Shown: positions 33,600 to 43,802 of the stretch, piece after piece | How positions within the stretch are numbered: position 1 is the stretch's first letter | How the letters are laid out: each line of letters begins with the position of its first letter | DNA from: Odontesthes bonariensis | Taxonomy: Eukaryota > Chordata > Actinopteri > Atheriniformes > Atherinopsidae | Reading direction: 5' to 3' | Assembly: GCF_027942865.1 (NCBI RefSeq) | Contig: NC_134507.1 | Coordinates: 37,916,797 to 37,980,796, forward strand | Length of the DNA: 64,000 nucleotides | Notes under the pieces: model-generated | Database searches by the model: none | What the model saw: only the letters and a program-made list of their open reading frames with translations | What the model was told of the DNA's origin: nothing | Made by a program: the position numbers and the translations under genes

Positions 33600-36500
33600 T
33601 CAGAGGAGATCCCCACCCTGTTGCTCCTTCCCACCTGCCTCACCCGGAGAGCCAGGCCGTCGCTGCTTTGACCTTTTTGTGTGTAGCTCCGGCTCCTTCA
33701 TCCGAATGAGCACAGAGGCGATTCTTCTTTGTGGATGTGTCCTAGGCCCGCCGCCTGCAGCTCCGGCCGCTTGAGCCGCCGCTGCGGCCATCCGGATCAC
33801 AGCCACGGGGGGGATCTGCATGCGCTTCCTCACCAGCAAGTTCCTGGAGGTCCACATGGCGTCTTTCATAGCGGCTAGGGTGAGCCACTGCTTGGCAAAG
33901 TCATTCTTTTTTATTTTTGTTTGGCTCACCCCATAGAGCACGAGTTGTGCTGTGAGGACCTCCCTTGCTGGCAAGTACGGGAATTGCAAGGAGCCGGCTG
34001 TTGCCCACTGGTCTGCAGCAGCGCTGCACTCCCAGAGCAGGTGCCTCACCGACTCGGGCGCGCCACAACCAGGTCGCGGGCAGGTTGAGATCGCTGACAT
34101 GCCCCGGGAGTGCATAACGGACCTGACTGGGAGGATCTCATGAGCCACCATCCACGACAGGTCCCGGAGTCTGTTTGGGAGAGCGGAATGGTTGACGTTG
34201 CACCAAACTGTTGAGGGCTCGCCGAACGCGAGCCCACGCACTGGACTCACTGGTTCCCGCTCCTGCACAACAGAAATCAAAGAGCGGTGGTTTGTTAAAA
34301 CATGCAACTCCTCTGCCTCCAAGTTAAAATGCTTTAAGAACGTCTCGATAAAAGCATAGGATGGTGGCAGGCTAAAAGACACAGGCACTTTTAGGTCGGT
34401 GGGTAAAATCTTCAGTCTTCTGAGGTAAGAACCCATCCAGAATCGTGTCATTGCTTTAGTTTTGGGGTTTCCGGATGGGTCTGTGGCCTGTAGGATGTGC
34501 AGTGTAGTGTATCTGCTTCCTAAAAACAAATAAAAATCAGGCACTCCTTTTCCTCCTTTCTCTTTTTGTTTCTTCATTACATCTCTCCTCAGTCTTTCCC
34601 ACTTGGAGCCCCACAGAAAATAAAAAATGGCTCGGTCCAGGTCTAAAAGCACTTTTCTAGGTGGGATAAAAACAGAACTGATTAGTAAAAGCAAAGGTAA
34701 AATCACGGCTTTGATGATTAAAACCTTTCCTTCAATGGTCAGTCCTCTAAGTCCCCAGTATCCTAGTCTTTGCTTTACTTTCCCTACCACGTCTGGCCAG
34801 TTTGATGTCCCTCCCCCTTCCTTGTCAAAATTAATCCCCAGTATTTTCTGTTTTGTCTGGGTTATAGTCACGGGGAGTCCTGCAGTCTCAGTCGCTGTCC
34901 ATGGCCCGTAAAATTGGGCTTGGGTCTTGTTTCTGTTTAGTTTTGCCCCAGAGGCCCGTCCATACCAGTCAGTCAAGTCCAGAGTCCTATTGATGGATAA
35001 TAGGTCTGTACATAAAATGTTTATATCGTCCATATATAAAACACACTTTGTTGATAGTCCCCCGCTCCCCGGGACTCTCACCCCATTGATTCGGTGGTCC
35101 CTTCTCAAGCTCTGTGCCAGTGGTTCCACACAGATGATGTAGAGGAGGGCAGATAACGGACAACCCTGACGGACACCGCAGTGGATGTTTACTGCTTTTG
35201 TCAGATGCCCGTTAACAAGGAATTTGCTGGTAATGCCCCGGTACAGCAGACCCACCCAAGCTATAAACCTTTCTGGGAACCCCATTTTTTGCAGTACCTG
35301 GAAAAGGTACTGGTGCGAGACCCGATCAAAGGCTTTCTCAAAGTCTAAATTTAGGACTGCTAGCCGAATGTTTCTGTCTCTCGCATAACAGATGGTGTCT
35401 CGGATCAGTACGAGGCTGTCGGTTATCTTCCTCCCCGGGATGGCACAGGCTTGATCCGGGTGAATCAGGTCTTCTAAAAACAAGGACATACGTGAGACTA
35501 AAAGTTTACTAAAAAGTTTACAGTCAAAGTTTAAAAGTGTAATCGGTCTCCAATTCTTCAAGTCAGTCTTGTCCTTTTTTTTGTGAAGAAGAGTCACTAT
35601 CCCTGCTCTAAAACTGTCAGGAAGTCGCTCAAGTTGCTCAAATTCCATAAAAACAGTAAACAAGTCAGGTGCTAAAATATCCCAAAAGGTCAAATAAAAT
35701 TCCAAGGGAAGTCCATCTTGTCCTGGGGACTTCCCTTTTCTAAAATTTGTAAAACATTTATTTAACTCTGAAATTGTAAAATCTTGGGTTAAAAGCACAC
35801 TGTCTTTTACTGTTTTTTCTATGAAATTTAAAACTTCTGTCATGGTGTCCATTTCAACAGGTTTTTGTTCGTACAATTCACGATAAAATTGTTCAACAAC
35901 TTGTTTAATTTCTTCCATTGAATCAACTGTGCACCCGTTCTCTTTTGTTAGCTTTAAAATGGCCCCCCCTTTATTCACAATTTTCTTAAAAAAATACCTT
36001 GTGCACTTCTCTCCTTCCTCTATTTCTCGTTCCCTGCTTCTTAAAATGACACCCTTACTTTTAATATCTGCTAAAATCGACATCTCTGTTTTCACTTGTT
36101 TTATTTCATCATTAAAATCCATCCCTTGTTGGTTTAATTTAAAATAGCGCTGTAGTCGCTTCTGCAGTCCCATCATGCGTCTGTTTTCCCTATTCTTTTT
36201 TCTCCTACCTGCCTGTCTAAAGAAAGTCTGGGTCTTTTCCTTCACCATTTCCCACCAGTGTGCACGTGTATCGTAAAAGTCTTGAAGGGTCTGCCACTCG
36301 TGGTACTGCTCCCGGTACTGACTAACTATTTCATTTTCTTTTAAAAGGGAGCAGTTTAGTTTCCACAGACCACTTCCGGAAGTCACACCCGAAGAGAGTG
36401 ATAGGGTGCAGGAAAGCATTAGGTGATCAGAAAAGAAAACGGGGCTCAATCTAGCATCGGTTGGTGGGCAGTCCCGTGTAAAAAGGTAGTCTATACGAGA

Positions 36501-37130
36501 GGCTCTGGTGCCATCACCACTGAACCAGGTGAAGCCCTCCTCTCTGGGATGCATGGTTTTAAAACAGTCCTGAAGTTTAAAATCCTTGCATATGCCCTGT
36601 AATAAAACCGATGTTTTGTCAACTTTAAAAAATTCCCCTGCTCTTTTTCTGTCACTCCTGCTTAAAATACAGTTAAAATCACCCCCTAAAACTAGTGGTG
36701 CCCTGCCTAGCATGTGGGACTGCAGGTCTTCTAAAAGGTCATACCGGTCATTTTTTCCGTTAAAGCCATAAATATTTAAGAGGTTAAAATCTTGTCCCAT
36801 AAAAGTCAAATGTGCTAAAAGTGCCCGTCCGTCTCTCACCACAGTGCTGCCCTTCACCAGAACCTGAGGGTTTTTGATCAAAATGGCCACTCCATCATTT
36901 TTGTTTTGGTTGGATCCACTCCACAATGATGTCTGTGGCCACATCTCCTCCCACTGTCTGTAGTGCTTTAAAAACGGTAGGCCGCATTCCTGTATTAAAA
37001 GAACATCTGACTTAAAAGAACTAAGAAAGGATAAAACACTCTGGGCTCTAACTTTTGACTTTACACTTCTCACATTAATAGTTGAGAGAGTGAGTGTCAT
37101 GAGTATGGTTAAAAACAACAGGTATGACAT
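33600..37130 (-). CDS. LINE ORF2: APE endonuclease and reverse transcriptase, 1176 aa
   Basis: Endonuclease at about residues 12-240: N19, QE (47-48), GDFN (150-153), SRID (211-214) and SDH (234-236) are the expected APE catalytic positions. RT at about 465-760: [30 protein letters not shown] (D596), GVRQGCPLS and YMDD (699-702). YMDD is unusual, since most LINEs have YADD or FADD. A C-terminal finger C1017-x4-C1022-x7-H1030-x4-C1035 resembles the CCHC of Tx1/L1-like ORF2. The tail is Ala- and Arg-rich. The frame is open throughout. Role: nicks the U2 gene and primes cDNA synthesis there; inferred from the family. Confidence 0.92.
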   Translation of the reverse strand: MSYLLFLTILMTLTLSTINVRSVKSKVRAQSVLSFLSSFKSDVLLIQECGLPFLKHYRQWEEMWPQTSLWSGSNQNKNDGVAILIKNPQVLVKGSTVVRDGRALLAHLTFMGQDFNLLNIYGFNGKNDRYDLLEDLQSHMLGRAPLVLGGDFNCILSRSDRKRAGEFFKVDKTSVLLQGICKDFKLQDCFKTMHPREEGFTWFSGDGTRASRIDYLFTRDCPPTDARLSPVFFSDHLMLSCTLSLSSGVTSGSGLWKLNCSLLKENEIVSQYREQYHEWQTLQDFYDTRAHWWEMVKEKTQTFFRQAGRRKKNRENRRMMGLQKRLQRYFKLNQQGMDFNDEIKQVKTEMSILADIKSKGVILRSREREIEEGEKCTRYFFKKIVNKGGAILKLTKENGCTVDSMEEIKQVVEQFYRELYEQKPVEMDTMTEVLNFIEKTVKDSVLLTQDFTISELNKCFTNFRKGKSPGQDGLPLEFYLTFWDILAPDLFTVFMEFEQLERLPDSFRAGIVTLLHKKKDKTDLKNWRPITLLNFDCKLFSKLLVSRMSLFLEDLIHPDQACAIPGRKITDSLVLIRDTICYARDRNIRLAVLNLDFEKAFDRVSHQYLFQVLQKMGFPERFIAWVGLLYRGITSKFLVNGHLTKAVNIHCGVRQGCPLSALLYIICVEPLAQSLRRDHRINGVRVPGSGGLSTKCVLYMDDINILCTDLLSINRTLDLTDWYGRASGAKLNRNKTQAQFYGPWTATETAGLPVTITQTKQKILGINFDKEGGGTSNWPDVVGKVKQRLGYWGLRGLTIEGKVLIIKAVILPLLLLISSVFIPPRKVLLDLDRAIFYFLWGSKWERLRRDVMKKQKEKGGKGVPDFYLFLGSRYTTLHILQATDPSGNPKTKAMTRFWMGSYLRRLKILPTDLKVPVSFSLPPSYAFIETFLKHFNLEAEELHVLTNHRSLISVVQEREPVSPVRGLAFGEPSTVWCNVNHSALPNRLRDLSWMVAHEILPVRSVMHSRGMSAISTCPRPGCGAPESVRHLLWECSAAADQWATAGSLQFPYLPAREVLTAQLVLYGVSQTKIKKNDFAKQWLTLAAMKDAMWTSRNLLVRKRMQIPPVAVIRMAAAAAQAAGAAGGGPRTHPQRRIASVLIRMKEPELHTKRSKQRRPGSPGEAGGKEQQGGDLL

Positions 37131-37179
37131 CTTAAAAGACTAAATGAGGGTTAAAACATTTAAAATGTCTTAAAAGCAG

Positions 37180-38493
37180 TTATGTAATTTCTTGTGAACG
37201 GAGCTCTTCCTTCACTTCTACAGGTGAGAGGCGAGGGTGTTGAGCTCTATTCCCCGGTCGGACTCTGGGGGTCGGCCTCTGTTGCAAGGTTTTGTTAAAC
37301 TTTGAGTCTCTAGGGGTTGATTGCAGAACTACATTTAAAAAAGAGACCTCATTTGGTGAATTGGAGGGGAAGACTCTGGGCTCCTCCACAGATGAACTGT
37401 CTGAGGTAGTCCCAGCTCTTCCCCTCTTCTCTGAGACTATAGGAGAATCAGAGGACAATTCTGATGCAAGCCTCTTTGTTTGCTGGGCATCTGGGAGGGA
37501 GGCATCCTCACTATCATCCTGTGATTGGACTTCTTCACATTCTGAACTAGCTCCGCCTTCTGCCTGCACCACCTCCTCCTCCTCCTCTCCAGAACTCTCC
37601 ATTGGTGGGGGTGTAGCAGGCCCCTCCCCCTCCTCGGCCTCACCTGACTGCTGTCCACCATTCAGGGATTTTGGCGGGAAGTTTGAATTTTCCAGCCCAG
37701 CTGTTTCAAGTAGCTCGTTAACTGCCTCGGTCTGCCCTCCATTTCCTTCCCGCGTTTTTTTGGATTTCAATTTGTTGGCAAAGGATTTTGGGCAATCTCT
37801 GAAGAGGTGGTTTGATTCTCCACAGAGATTGCACTTTCTGCCATTCGTACACTCTTCGAAGGTGTGACCGATTCCTCTACATTTGCCACAAAACACCTTC
37901 GTGCAGGCCTCCACCAGGTGCCCGTGCTCCCCACATTTGCGGCAGAGTTTGGGCTGTCCCTGGTAGTGGATGTAGCCTCTGTTTTCTCCCAAGACAATCA
38001 TTGATGGGAGATGTTTCAGGCCCTGGAAGCCCTGGGGGTCTTGCCATTGTTGGATGGGAACCCTCCAGGCGCAGTTCCAGATGCCGTCAACATCCCTCAC
38101 CTTCATTGCCTGGCCTTTAACAGTGCAGAATCTTCCCAACCATATACAGATATCTTCTGCGTTCACCATTTCATTGAACATTCTGACAATTACTGTCTTC
38201 AGAGTATTGTCAGTAAGTTTCTCAACAGTAAACACAGAAAACTGGGCTTGCACATTACCAAATCTCGTCCAAAACTCCTGCAGCAAAGCTGCAGTGCGAA
38301 AACTTACATCGAAACCTTTGTTAAAAGGCAATGACAGGATGCAATTCAAATCGTCTGGCTTGAAGTTCAATATGTTTTGAATTAGCTTCTGAGAGAAGTC
38401 CAATCTGGACATCTCTATAAGCTTTCCTTCTTTTTCTTTAAATAAAAATCTAGCGCTGTGGTGCCTCCTCATGCCAGCATAGTTTGCCGACAT
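37180..38493 (-). CDS. LINE ORF1: zinc-knuckle RNA-binding protein, 437 aa
   Basis: Three CCHC knuckles follow each other at residues 184-197, 202-215 and 221-234 ([30 protein letters not shown]). The part before them (about 65-175) has an RRM-like length and a [12 protein letters not shown] motif. The C-terminal third is acidic and low complexity (Glu- and Ser-rich, about 270-340). Three knuckles are typical of ORF1 in Tx1-, Jockey- and R1-like LINEs. It presumably packages the LINE RNA. The start codon was chosen as the first Met of the open frame; copy 1b has the same start. Confidence 0.9.
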   Translation of the reverse strand: MSANYAGMRRHHSARFLFKEKEGKLIEMSRLDFSQKLIQNILNFKPDDLNCILSLPFNKGFDVSFRTAALLQEFWTRFGNVQAQFSVFTVEKLTDNTLKTVIVRMFNEMVNAEDICIWLGRFCTVKGQAMKVRDVDGIWNCAWRVPIQQWQDPQGFQGLKHLPSMIVLGENRGYIHYQGQPKLCRKCGEHGHLVEACTKVFCGKCRGIGHTFEECTNGRKCNLCGESNHLFRDCPKSFANKLKSKKTREGNGGQTEAVNELLETAGLENSNFPPKSLNGGQQSGEAEEGEGPATPPPMESSGEEEEEVVQAEGGASSECEEVQSQDDSEDASLPDAQQTKRLASELSSDSPIVSEKRGRAGTTSDSSSVEEPRVFPSNSPNEVSFLNVVLQSTPRDSKFNKTLQQRPTPRVRPGNRAQHPRLSPVEVKEELRSQEIT

Positions 38494-38845
38494 GATGGAG
38501 GCACCACAAACAGTTTTTAAATAAAATGCTTAAAAGAACAAAAATAAATATCACACTAAAAGCCCAATAAAAGAGTAAAAAGTGGATGAAAAGGTACTAA
38601 AAATGGATACTTACCTTCCTCTAAAAAAAATGGAACACCGACACCGACCCTGTGTCAGCTGAAACTCGTTCAAAAAAGCAAAAACCTGGGAAAAAAAAGG
38701 GTAATACAAGAAAATTTAAAGAGAAAGAACTCCAACTACAAACGACTTGGAATACTTTGATCGAACGCAAAAAAGAACCTCCAAAGCGAGAAAAATTTAA
38801 TGCCGAAGAGGCATAAAATAGTCCACCCAAAGGAGGCGATCGCAG

Positions 38846-38871
38846 TCTTAGCCAAAAGGCCGAGAAGCGAT
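38846..38871 (-). pseudogene. U2 snRNA 5' end (nt 1-26) upstream of the LINE
   Basis: Intact first 26 nt. Its promoter upstream (38872-39050, including CACCG at -60) is normal, so transcription could run from U2 into the LINE. Confidence 0.92.
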
Positions 38872-39170
38872 AACCCTCCACTGTTTCACGTCCGAGAGCC
38901 CTTCCTGGCACAATGCGCACTTGTGGCGGTGCTCTTTTTTTGCCTACAAAGCGTCACTTTGCACCTCCGCCCACCCGCTGCAGTGAGCACTCTTCAGCCG
39001 TTTCAGATGGTACAACTTTGCACTCCCGCCCGCTCCACTGAGCACCGTTCAAACAACAACAATTTAGCGCTCCAGGCTTTGAACATGGGCACAGTCTCAA
39101 GAAATAAGGTGACTCTACTCCGAGAAGTCACTTGGCACAGCAAGAAGATTTCCTTTGCACAGACAGAATG

Positions 39171-39295
39171 GGCTTCACCCGCAAAGGTAAAGCCTTCCAA
39201 AAATAGAAACAACTCATTAATGCTGCTCTCCACGGAAGTCTTTAGTAAAAGGCGAAAGACTTGTACGTTATGAAGAGAAACCAGAGTACGAGTAT
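39171..39295 (-). ncRNA. U5 snRNA (reference copy, unit A)
   Basis: About 125 nt on the minus strand. Visible parts: 5' region TACTCTGGTTTCTC; loop 1 GCCTTTTACT, which aligns exons at both splice sites and is invariant in U5; ACTTCCGTGGAGAG; Sm site ATTTTTGG; 3' hairpin closing GGCTT...AAGCC. There are six extra bases (ATACTC) before the usual GTACTCTGG-type start, so the exact 5' end is uncertain. The CACCG element lies at -57 to -53 (39348-39352). U5 sits upstream of nothing else on its strand; the next gene to the right is the opposed 5S fragment. Confidence 0.93.
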
Positions 39296-39335
39296 TTGAC
39301 ACTGCAGGAGCAGTGCATCAGGCTAGTTGGCATAG

Positions 39336-39354
39336 CCACCTTCCCCACGGTGAG
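39336..39354 (-). promoter_or_regulatory. Proximal sequence element of U5 (representative)
   Basis: CTCACCGTGGGGAAGGTGG on the minus strand, with the CACCG core at -57 to -53. Same core and nearly the same spacing as in U1 and U2. Present in all array units, replaced in the dead copy at 3230-3353. Confidence 0.7.
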
Positions 39355-39593
39355 CTTTGCTTGGTTGAGACGCTGGCTCCTCGGCCGACCAGGTAGGAAC
39401 AATCGGGCCCTATTCAATGGCTGCTTTGTCTTTTACTCTGTGCAAAAGACTAGGGGTCTTGAGGCTTTGTTCTGACCGCTCATTGGGTGTAGAGGTTTTT
39501 TTCAAGCAATTCTCCCAGTCGGCCCAATCCCAGAGCCATCTCAAAGTGGAGTTCACTTTCACTCTCTTTTCGCAGACTAAAAGCCAGAGTTTT

Positions 39594-39671
39594 ATCTCAG
39601 AAGCTAAGCAGAGTCGGGCCTGGTTAGTACTTGGATGGGGAGACTGCCTGGGAATACCAGGTGCTGTAAGC
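39594..39671 (+). pseudogene. 5'-truncated 5S rRNA, opposed to the full 5S (reference, unit A)
   Basis: About 78 nt equal to the 3' two-thirds of 5S, starting ATCTCAGAAGCTAAGC and ending GTGCTGTAAGC, followed by a T4 run (39673-39676). It keeps the A-box/intermediate/C-box region that TFIIIA reads but lacks the first 40 or so nt. It is not a copy of the neighbouring 5S: AGAAGCTAAGCAG and GACCGCCTGGG resemble the mammalian-type 5S, whereas the full gene has GGAAGCCAAGCAG and GACCGCTTGGG. It is found in all units at the same place and is almost invariant, so it is maintained with the array. It could be a relic of a second 5S type or a short Pol III unit. Confidence 0.85.
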
Positions 39672-39898
39672 CTTTTGGCTTCTCCAGGCGCATGCAGTTT
39701 GACTGCGTCAAATGCAAAGGCAGTCCCTGTTTGACTTTTTGGAACTGCTCCTTTGTCAGGACAAAGTTAAATGTATGAGGATCAAAGGCAACCATGACCT
39801 GGGACACCTTAGCAGATCCAGGATCAGCAAGATGGATCACAGGGTGATCAACAGATGTTTCAACAAAAGACATGCAGAGAGAAGAGAAGACAAGAGAG

Positions 39899-39903
39899 AA
39901 AAA
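39899..39903 (-). terminator. Pol III terminator of 5S (representative)
   Basis: T5 on the minus strand, one base after the 5S 3' end. The unit at 45023 has T4 instead. Confidence 0.8.
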
Positions 39904-39904
39904 T

Positions 39905-40022
39905 GCTTACAGCACCTGGTATTCCCAAGCGGTCTCCCATCCAAGTACTAACCAGGCCCGACCCTGCTTGGCTTCCGAGTTCGGACGAGATCGGGCGTGT
40001 TCAGGGCGGTGTGGCCGTAAGC
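39905..40022 (-). rRNA. 5S rRNA (reference copy, unit A)
   Basis: 118-nt 5S: starts GCTTACGGCCACACCGCCC, ends GTGCTGTAAGC, with a complete internal control region (AAGCCAAGCAGGGTCGGG, then TACTTGGATGGG). T5 terminator follows. An AT-rich ACATATTTG lies near -26, where fish 5S genes often have a TATA-like box. It lies between the opposed 5S fragment (233 bp away, 3' ends facing) and U2 on the same strand. This is a Pol III gene inside a Pol II snRNA array. Confidence 0.95.
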
Positions 40023-40390
40023 CACAGTCCCCGTGACAAATATGTGTTACATAGGTGCTGGAACCATACGTTGCCCCTATTTTACCAGAGAGTTGGCTTG
40101 AGAGGCTGATGTTGAGCCTGCACGTCGACTTCCCTGATGTGATTGTTCTCTGCAGCTGAAAATGGGACTCTCAGATAACTTAGTGTGTGTCTGTCAAGCT
40201 CCTCTGTTCTCTGTGTGTAGTTTGGTGTTCATGGTCATACAGAGAAACCAGGGAAGCTCAATCCCACGACGTGCTCATAAACTGCGTCTTTTCTAAAGAT
40301 TATAGTTCCATTTTAGAAGTCAGAATACAATGGCTCCCTGAAACTACCACCATGTACCGCTGGTTTTGTTATTTCACAAGTGTTGGGAAG

Positions 40391-40577
40391 AGTGCACCGT
40401 TCCCGGCGGCACTGCAGTACCGGGTCGATGCGTGGAGTGAGCGGAGCAAGCCCCTTTTTCAACCCCTGTGCCTAAAAATCCATTTAATATGTAGTCCTCA
40501 TATAGAGGACATATCAGATATTAAACTGATAAGAACAGATACTACACTTGATCTTAGCCAAAAGGCCGAGAAGCGAT
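40391..40577 (-). ncRNA. U2 snRNA (reference copy, unit A)
   Basis: About 187 nt: 5' end ATCGCTTCTCGGCCTTTTGG; branch-point recognition GTAGTA at nt 33-38; stem IIa region; Sm-type region GGATTTTTAGG (human GGATTTTTGG, so an extra A); stem-loops III and IV ending GAACGGTGCACT. U2 pairs with the intron branch point. CACCG lies at -60 to -56. Two Sp1/octamer-like boxes occur further up. This copy has ATATCAG for GTATCAG after the hairpin at nt 48-66. Confidence 0.95.
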
Positions 40578-40620
40578 AACCCTCCACTGTTTCACGTCCG
40601 AGAGCCCTTCCTGGCACAAT

Positions 40621-40638
40621 GCGCACTTGTGGCGGTGC
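40621..40638 (-). promoter_or_regulatory. Proximal sequence element of U2 (representative)
   Basis: GCACCGCCACAAGTGCGC on the minus strand, CACCG core at -60 to -56. Confidence 0.7.
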
Positions 40639-40660
40639 TCTTTTTTTGCCTACAAAGCGT

Positions 40661-40740
40661 CACTTTGCACCTCCGCCCACCCGCTGCAGTGAGCACTCTA
40701 CAGCCGTTTCAGATGGTACAACTTTGCACTCCCGCCCGCT
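40661..40740 (-). promoter_or_regulatory. Distal U2 promoter boxes (paired GC box plus octamer-like)
   Basis: Two imperfect copies of GGGCGG followed by GTGCAAAG (at about -84 to -102 and -144 to -160), matching the Sp1 plus octamer makeup of snRNA distal elements, though the octamers are degenerate. Confidence 0.5.
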
Positions 40741-40876
40741 CCACTGAGCACCGTTCAAACAACAACAATTTAGCGCTCCAGGCTTTGAACATGGGCACGG
40801 TCTCAAGAAATAAGGTGACTCTACTCCGAGAAGTCACTTGGCACAGCAAGAAGATTTCCTTTGCACAGACAGAATG

Positions 40877-41001
40877 GGCTTCACCCGCAAAGGTAAAGCC
40901 TTCCAAAAATAGAAACAACTCATTAATGCTGCTCTCCACGGAAGTCTTTAGTAAAAGGCGAAAGACTTGTACGTTATGAAGAGAAACCAGAGTACGAGTA
41001 T
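40877..41001 (-). ncRNA. U5 snRNA, unit B
   Basis: Identical to the reference copy over the gene body as far as I can see. Confidence 0.93.
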
Positions 41002-41299
41002 TTGACACTGCGGGAGCAGTGCATCAGGCTAGTTGGCATAGCCACCTTCCCCACGGTGAGCTTTGCTTGGTTGAGACGCTGGCTCCTCGGCCGACCAGGT
41101 AGGAACAATCGGGCCCTATTCAATGGCTGCTTTGTCTTTTACTCTCTGCAAAAGACTAGGGGTCTTGAGGCTTTGTTCTGACCGCTCATTGGGTGTAGAG
41201 GTTTTTTTCAAGCAATTCTCCCAGTCGGCCCAATCCCAGAGCCATCTCAAAGTGGAGTTCACTTTCACTCTCTTTTCGCAGACTAAAAGCCAGAGTTTT

Positions 41300-41377
41300 A
41301 TCTCAGAAGCTAAGCAGAGTCGGGCCTGGTTAGTACTTGGATGGGGAGACCGCCTGGGAATACCAGGTGCTGTAAGC
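41300..41377 (+). pseudogene. 5'-truncated 5S rRNA, unit B
   Basis: Consensus fragment. Confidence 0.85.
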
Positions 41378-41610
41378 CTTTTGGCTTCTCCAGGCGCATG
41401 CAGTTTGACTGCGTCAAATGCAAAGGCAGTCCCTGTTTGACTTTTTGGAACTGCTCCTTTGTCAGGACAAAGTTAAATGTATGAGGATCAAAGGCAACCA
41501 TGACCTGGGACACCTTAGCAGATCCAGGATCAGCAAGATGGATCACAGGGTGATCAACAGATGTTTCAACAAAAGACATGCAGAGAGAAGAGAAGACAAG
41601 AGAGAAAAAT

Positions 41611-41728
41611 GCTTACAGCACCTGGTATTCCTAAGCGGTCTCCCATCCAAGTACTAACCAGGCCTGACCCTGCTTGGCTTCCAAGTTCGGACGAGATCGG
41701 GCGTGTTCAGGGCGGTGTGGCCGTAAGC
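41611..41728 (-). rRNA. 5S rRNA, unit B
   Basis: Three private changes (CTTAGGAATACC, GTCAGGCC and CTTGGAAGCC). Confidence 0.9.
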
Positions 41729-42096
41729 CACAGTCCCCGTGACAAATATGTGTTACATAGGTGCTGGAACCATACGTTTCCCCTATTTTACCAGAGAGTT
41801 GGCTTGAGAGGCTGATGTTGAGCCTGCACGTCGACTTCCCTGATGTGATTGTTCTCTGCAGCTGAAAATGGGACTCTCAGATAACTTAGTGTGTGTCTGT
41901 CAAGCTCCTCTGTTCTCTGTGTGTAGTTTGGTGTTCATGGTCATACAGAGAAACCAGGGAAGCTCAATCCCACGACGTGCTCATAAACTGCGTCTTTTCT
42001 AATGATTACAGTTCCATTTTAGAAGTCAGAATACAATGGCTCCCTGAAACTACCACCATGTACCGCTGGTTTTGTTATTTCACAAGAGTTGGGAAG

Positions 42097-42283
42097 AGTG
42101 CACCGTTCCCGGCGGCACTGCAGTACCGGGTCGATGCGTGGAGTGAGCGGAGCAAGCCCCTTTTTCAACCCCTGTGCCTAAAAATCCATTTAATATGTAG
42201 TCCTCATATAGAGGACGTATCAGATATTAAACTGATAAGAACAGATACTACACTTGATCTTAGCCAAAAGGCCGAGAAGCGAT
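42097..42283 (-). ncRNA. U2 snRNA, unit B
   Basis: Consensus body. The 3' flank shares the AATGATTACAG variant only with unit C. Confidence 0.94.
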
Positions 42284-42582
42284 AACCCTCCACTGTTTCA
42301 CGTCCGAGAGCCCTTCCTGGCACAATGCGCACTTGTGGCGGTGCTCTTTTTTTGCCTACAAAGCGTCACTTTGCACCTCCGCCCACCCGCTGCAGTGAGC
42401 ACTCTTCAGCCGTTTCAGATGGTACAACTTTGCACTCCCGCCCGCTCCACTGAGCACCGTTCAAACAACAACAATTTAGCGCTCCAGGCTTTGAACATGG
42501 GCACGGTCTCAAGAAATAAGGTGACTCTACTCCGAGAAGTCACTTGGCACAGCAAGAAGATTTCCTTTGCACAGACAGAATG

Positions 42583-42707
42583 GGCTTCACCCGCAAAGGT
42601 AAAGCCTTCCAAAAATAGAAACAACTCATTAATGCTGCTCTCCACGGAAGTCTTTAGTAAAAGGCGAAAGACTTGTACGTTACGAAGAGAAACCAGAGTA
42701 CGAGTAT
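42583..42707 (-). ncRNA. U5 snRNA, unit C
   Basis: One change in the 5' stem loop (TTCGTAACG for TTCATAACG). Confidence 0.92.
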
Positions 42708-43005
42708 TTGACACTGCGGGAGCAGTGCATCAGGCTAGTTGGCATAGCCACCTTCCCCACGGTGAGCTTTGCTTGGTTGAGACGCTGGCTCCTCGGCCGA
42801 CCAGGTAGGAACAATCGGGCCCTATTCAATGGCTGCTTTTTCTTTTACTCTGTGCAAAAGACTAGGGGTCTTGAGGCTTTGTTCTGACCGCTCATTGGGT
42901 GTAGAGGTTTTTTTCAAGCAATTCTCCCAGTCGGCCCAATCCCAGAGCCATCTCAAAGTGGAGTTCACTTTCACTCTCTTTTCGCAGACTAAAAGCCAGA
43001 GTTTT

Positions 43006-43083
43006 ATCTCAGAAGCTAAGCAGAGTCGGGCCTGGTTAGTACTTGGATGGGGAGACCGCCTGGGAATACCAGGTGCTGTAAGC
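43006..43083 (+). pseudogene. 5'-truncated 5S rRNA, unit C
   Basis: Consensus fragment. Confidence 0.85.
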
Positions 43084-43316
43084 CTTTTGGCTTCTCCAGG
43101 CGCATGCAGTTTGACTGCGTCAAATGCAAAGGCAGTCCCTGTTTGACTTTTTGGAACTGCTCCTTTGTCAGGACAAAGTTAAATGTATGAGGATCAAAGG
43201 CAACCATGACCTGGGACACCTTAGCAGATCCAGGATCAGCAAGATGGATCACAGGGTGATCAACAGATGTTTCAACAAAAGACATGCAGAGAGAAGAGAA
43301 GACAAGAGAGAAAAAT

Positions 43317-43434
43317 GCTTACAGCACCTGGTATTCCCAAGCGGTCTCCCATCCAAGTACTAACCAGGCCCGACCCTGCTTGGCTTCCGAGTTCAGACGA
43401 GATCGGGCGTGTTCAGGGCGGTGTGGCCGTAAGC
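43317..43434 (-). rRNA. 5S rRNA, unit C
   Basis: One change, CGTCTGAAC for CGTCCGAAC. Confidence 0.92.
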
Positions 43435-43802
43435 CACAGTCCCCGTGACAAATATGTGTTACATAGGTGCTGGAACCATACGTTGCCCCTATTTTACCAG
43501 AGAGTTGGCTTGAGAGGCTGATGTTGAGCCTGCACGTCGACTTCCCTGATGTGATTGTTCTCTGCAGCTGAAAATGGGACTCTCAGATAACTTAGTGTGT
43601 GTCTGTCAAGCTCCTCTGTTCTCTGTGTGTAGTTTGGTGTTCATGGTCATACAGAGAAACCAGGGAAGCTCAATCCCACGACGTGCTCATAAACTGCGTC
43701 TTTTCTAATGATTACAGTTCCATTTTAGAAGTCAGAATACAATGGCTCCCTGAAACTACCACCATGTACCGCTGGTTTTGTTATTTCACAAGAGTTGGGA
43801 AG

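Larger units (their letters stand above)
33221..38845 (-). mobile_element. Full-length U2-targeted LINE (Tx1 clade, Keshi-like), copy 2
   Basis: 5625 bp: 5' UTR (38494-38845), ORF1 (37180-38493), 49-bp gap, ORF2 (33600-37130), 3' UTR and A-tract (33221-33599). It is inserted in U2 in the same orientation. Its APE endonuclease and C-terminal CCHC-type finger place it in the APE-type LINEs. U2 targeting by an APE LINE points to Keshi, a Tx1-clade family I recall from zebrafish; Utopia also targets U2 but has a restriction-like endonuclease. Both ORFs are open, so this copy looks recent. Confidence 0.9.

Noticed and set aside
33221-38845. Identity as Utopia or another R2-type U2-targeting LINE
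   Set aside because: ORF2 begins with an APE endonuclease and lacks a C-terminal restriction-like endonuclease.
39712-39722. Octamer-like ATGCAAAG between the two 5S copies as an enhancer
   Set aside because: It lies over 400 bp from the U5 start and is not at a usual distal-element distance from any snRNA start.
39905-40022. Mutsu-type LINE insertions in 5S
   Set aside because: All 5S copies are uninterrupted.
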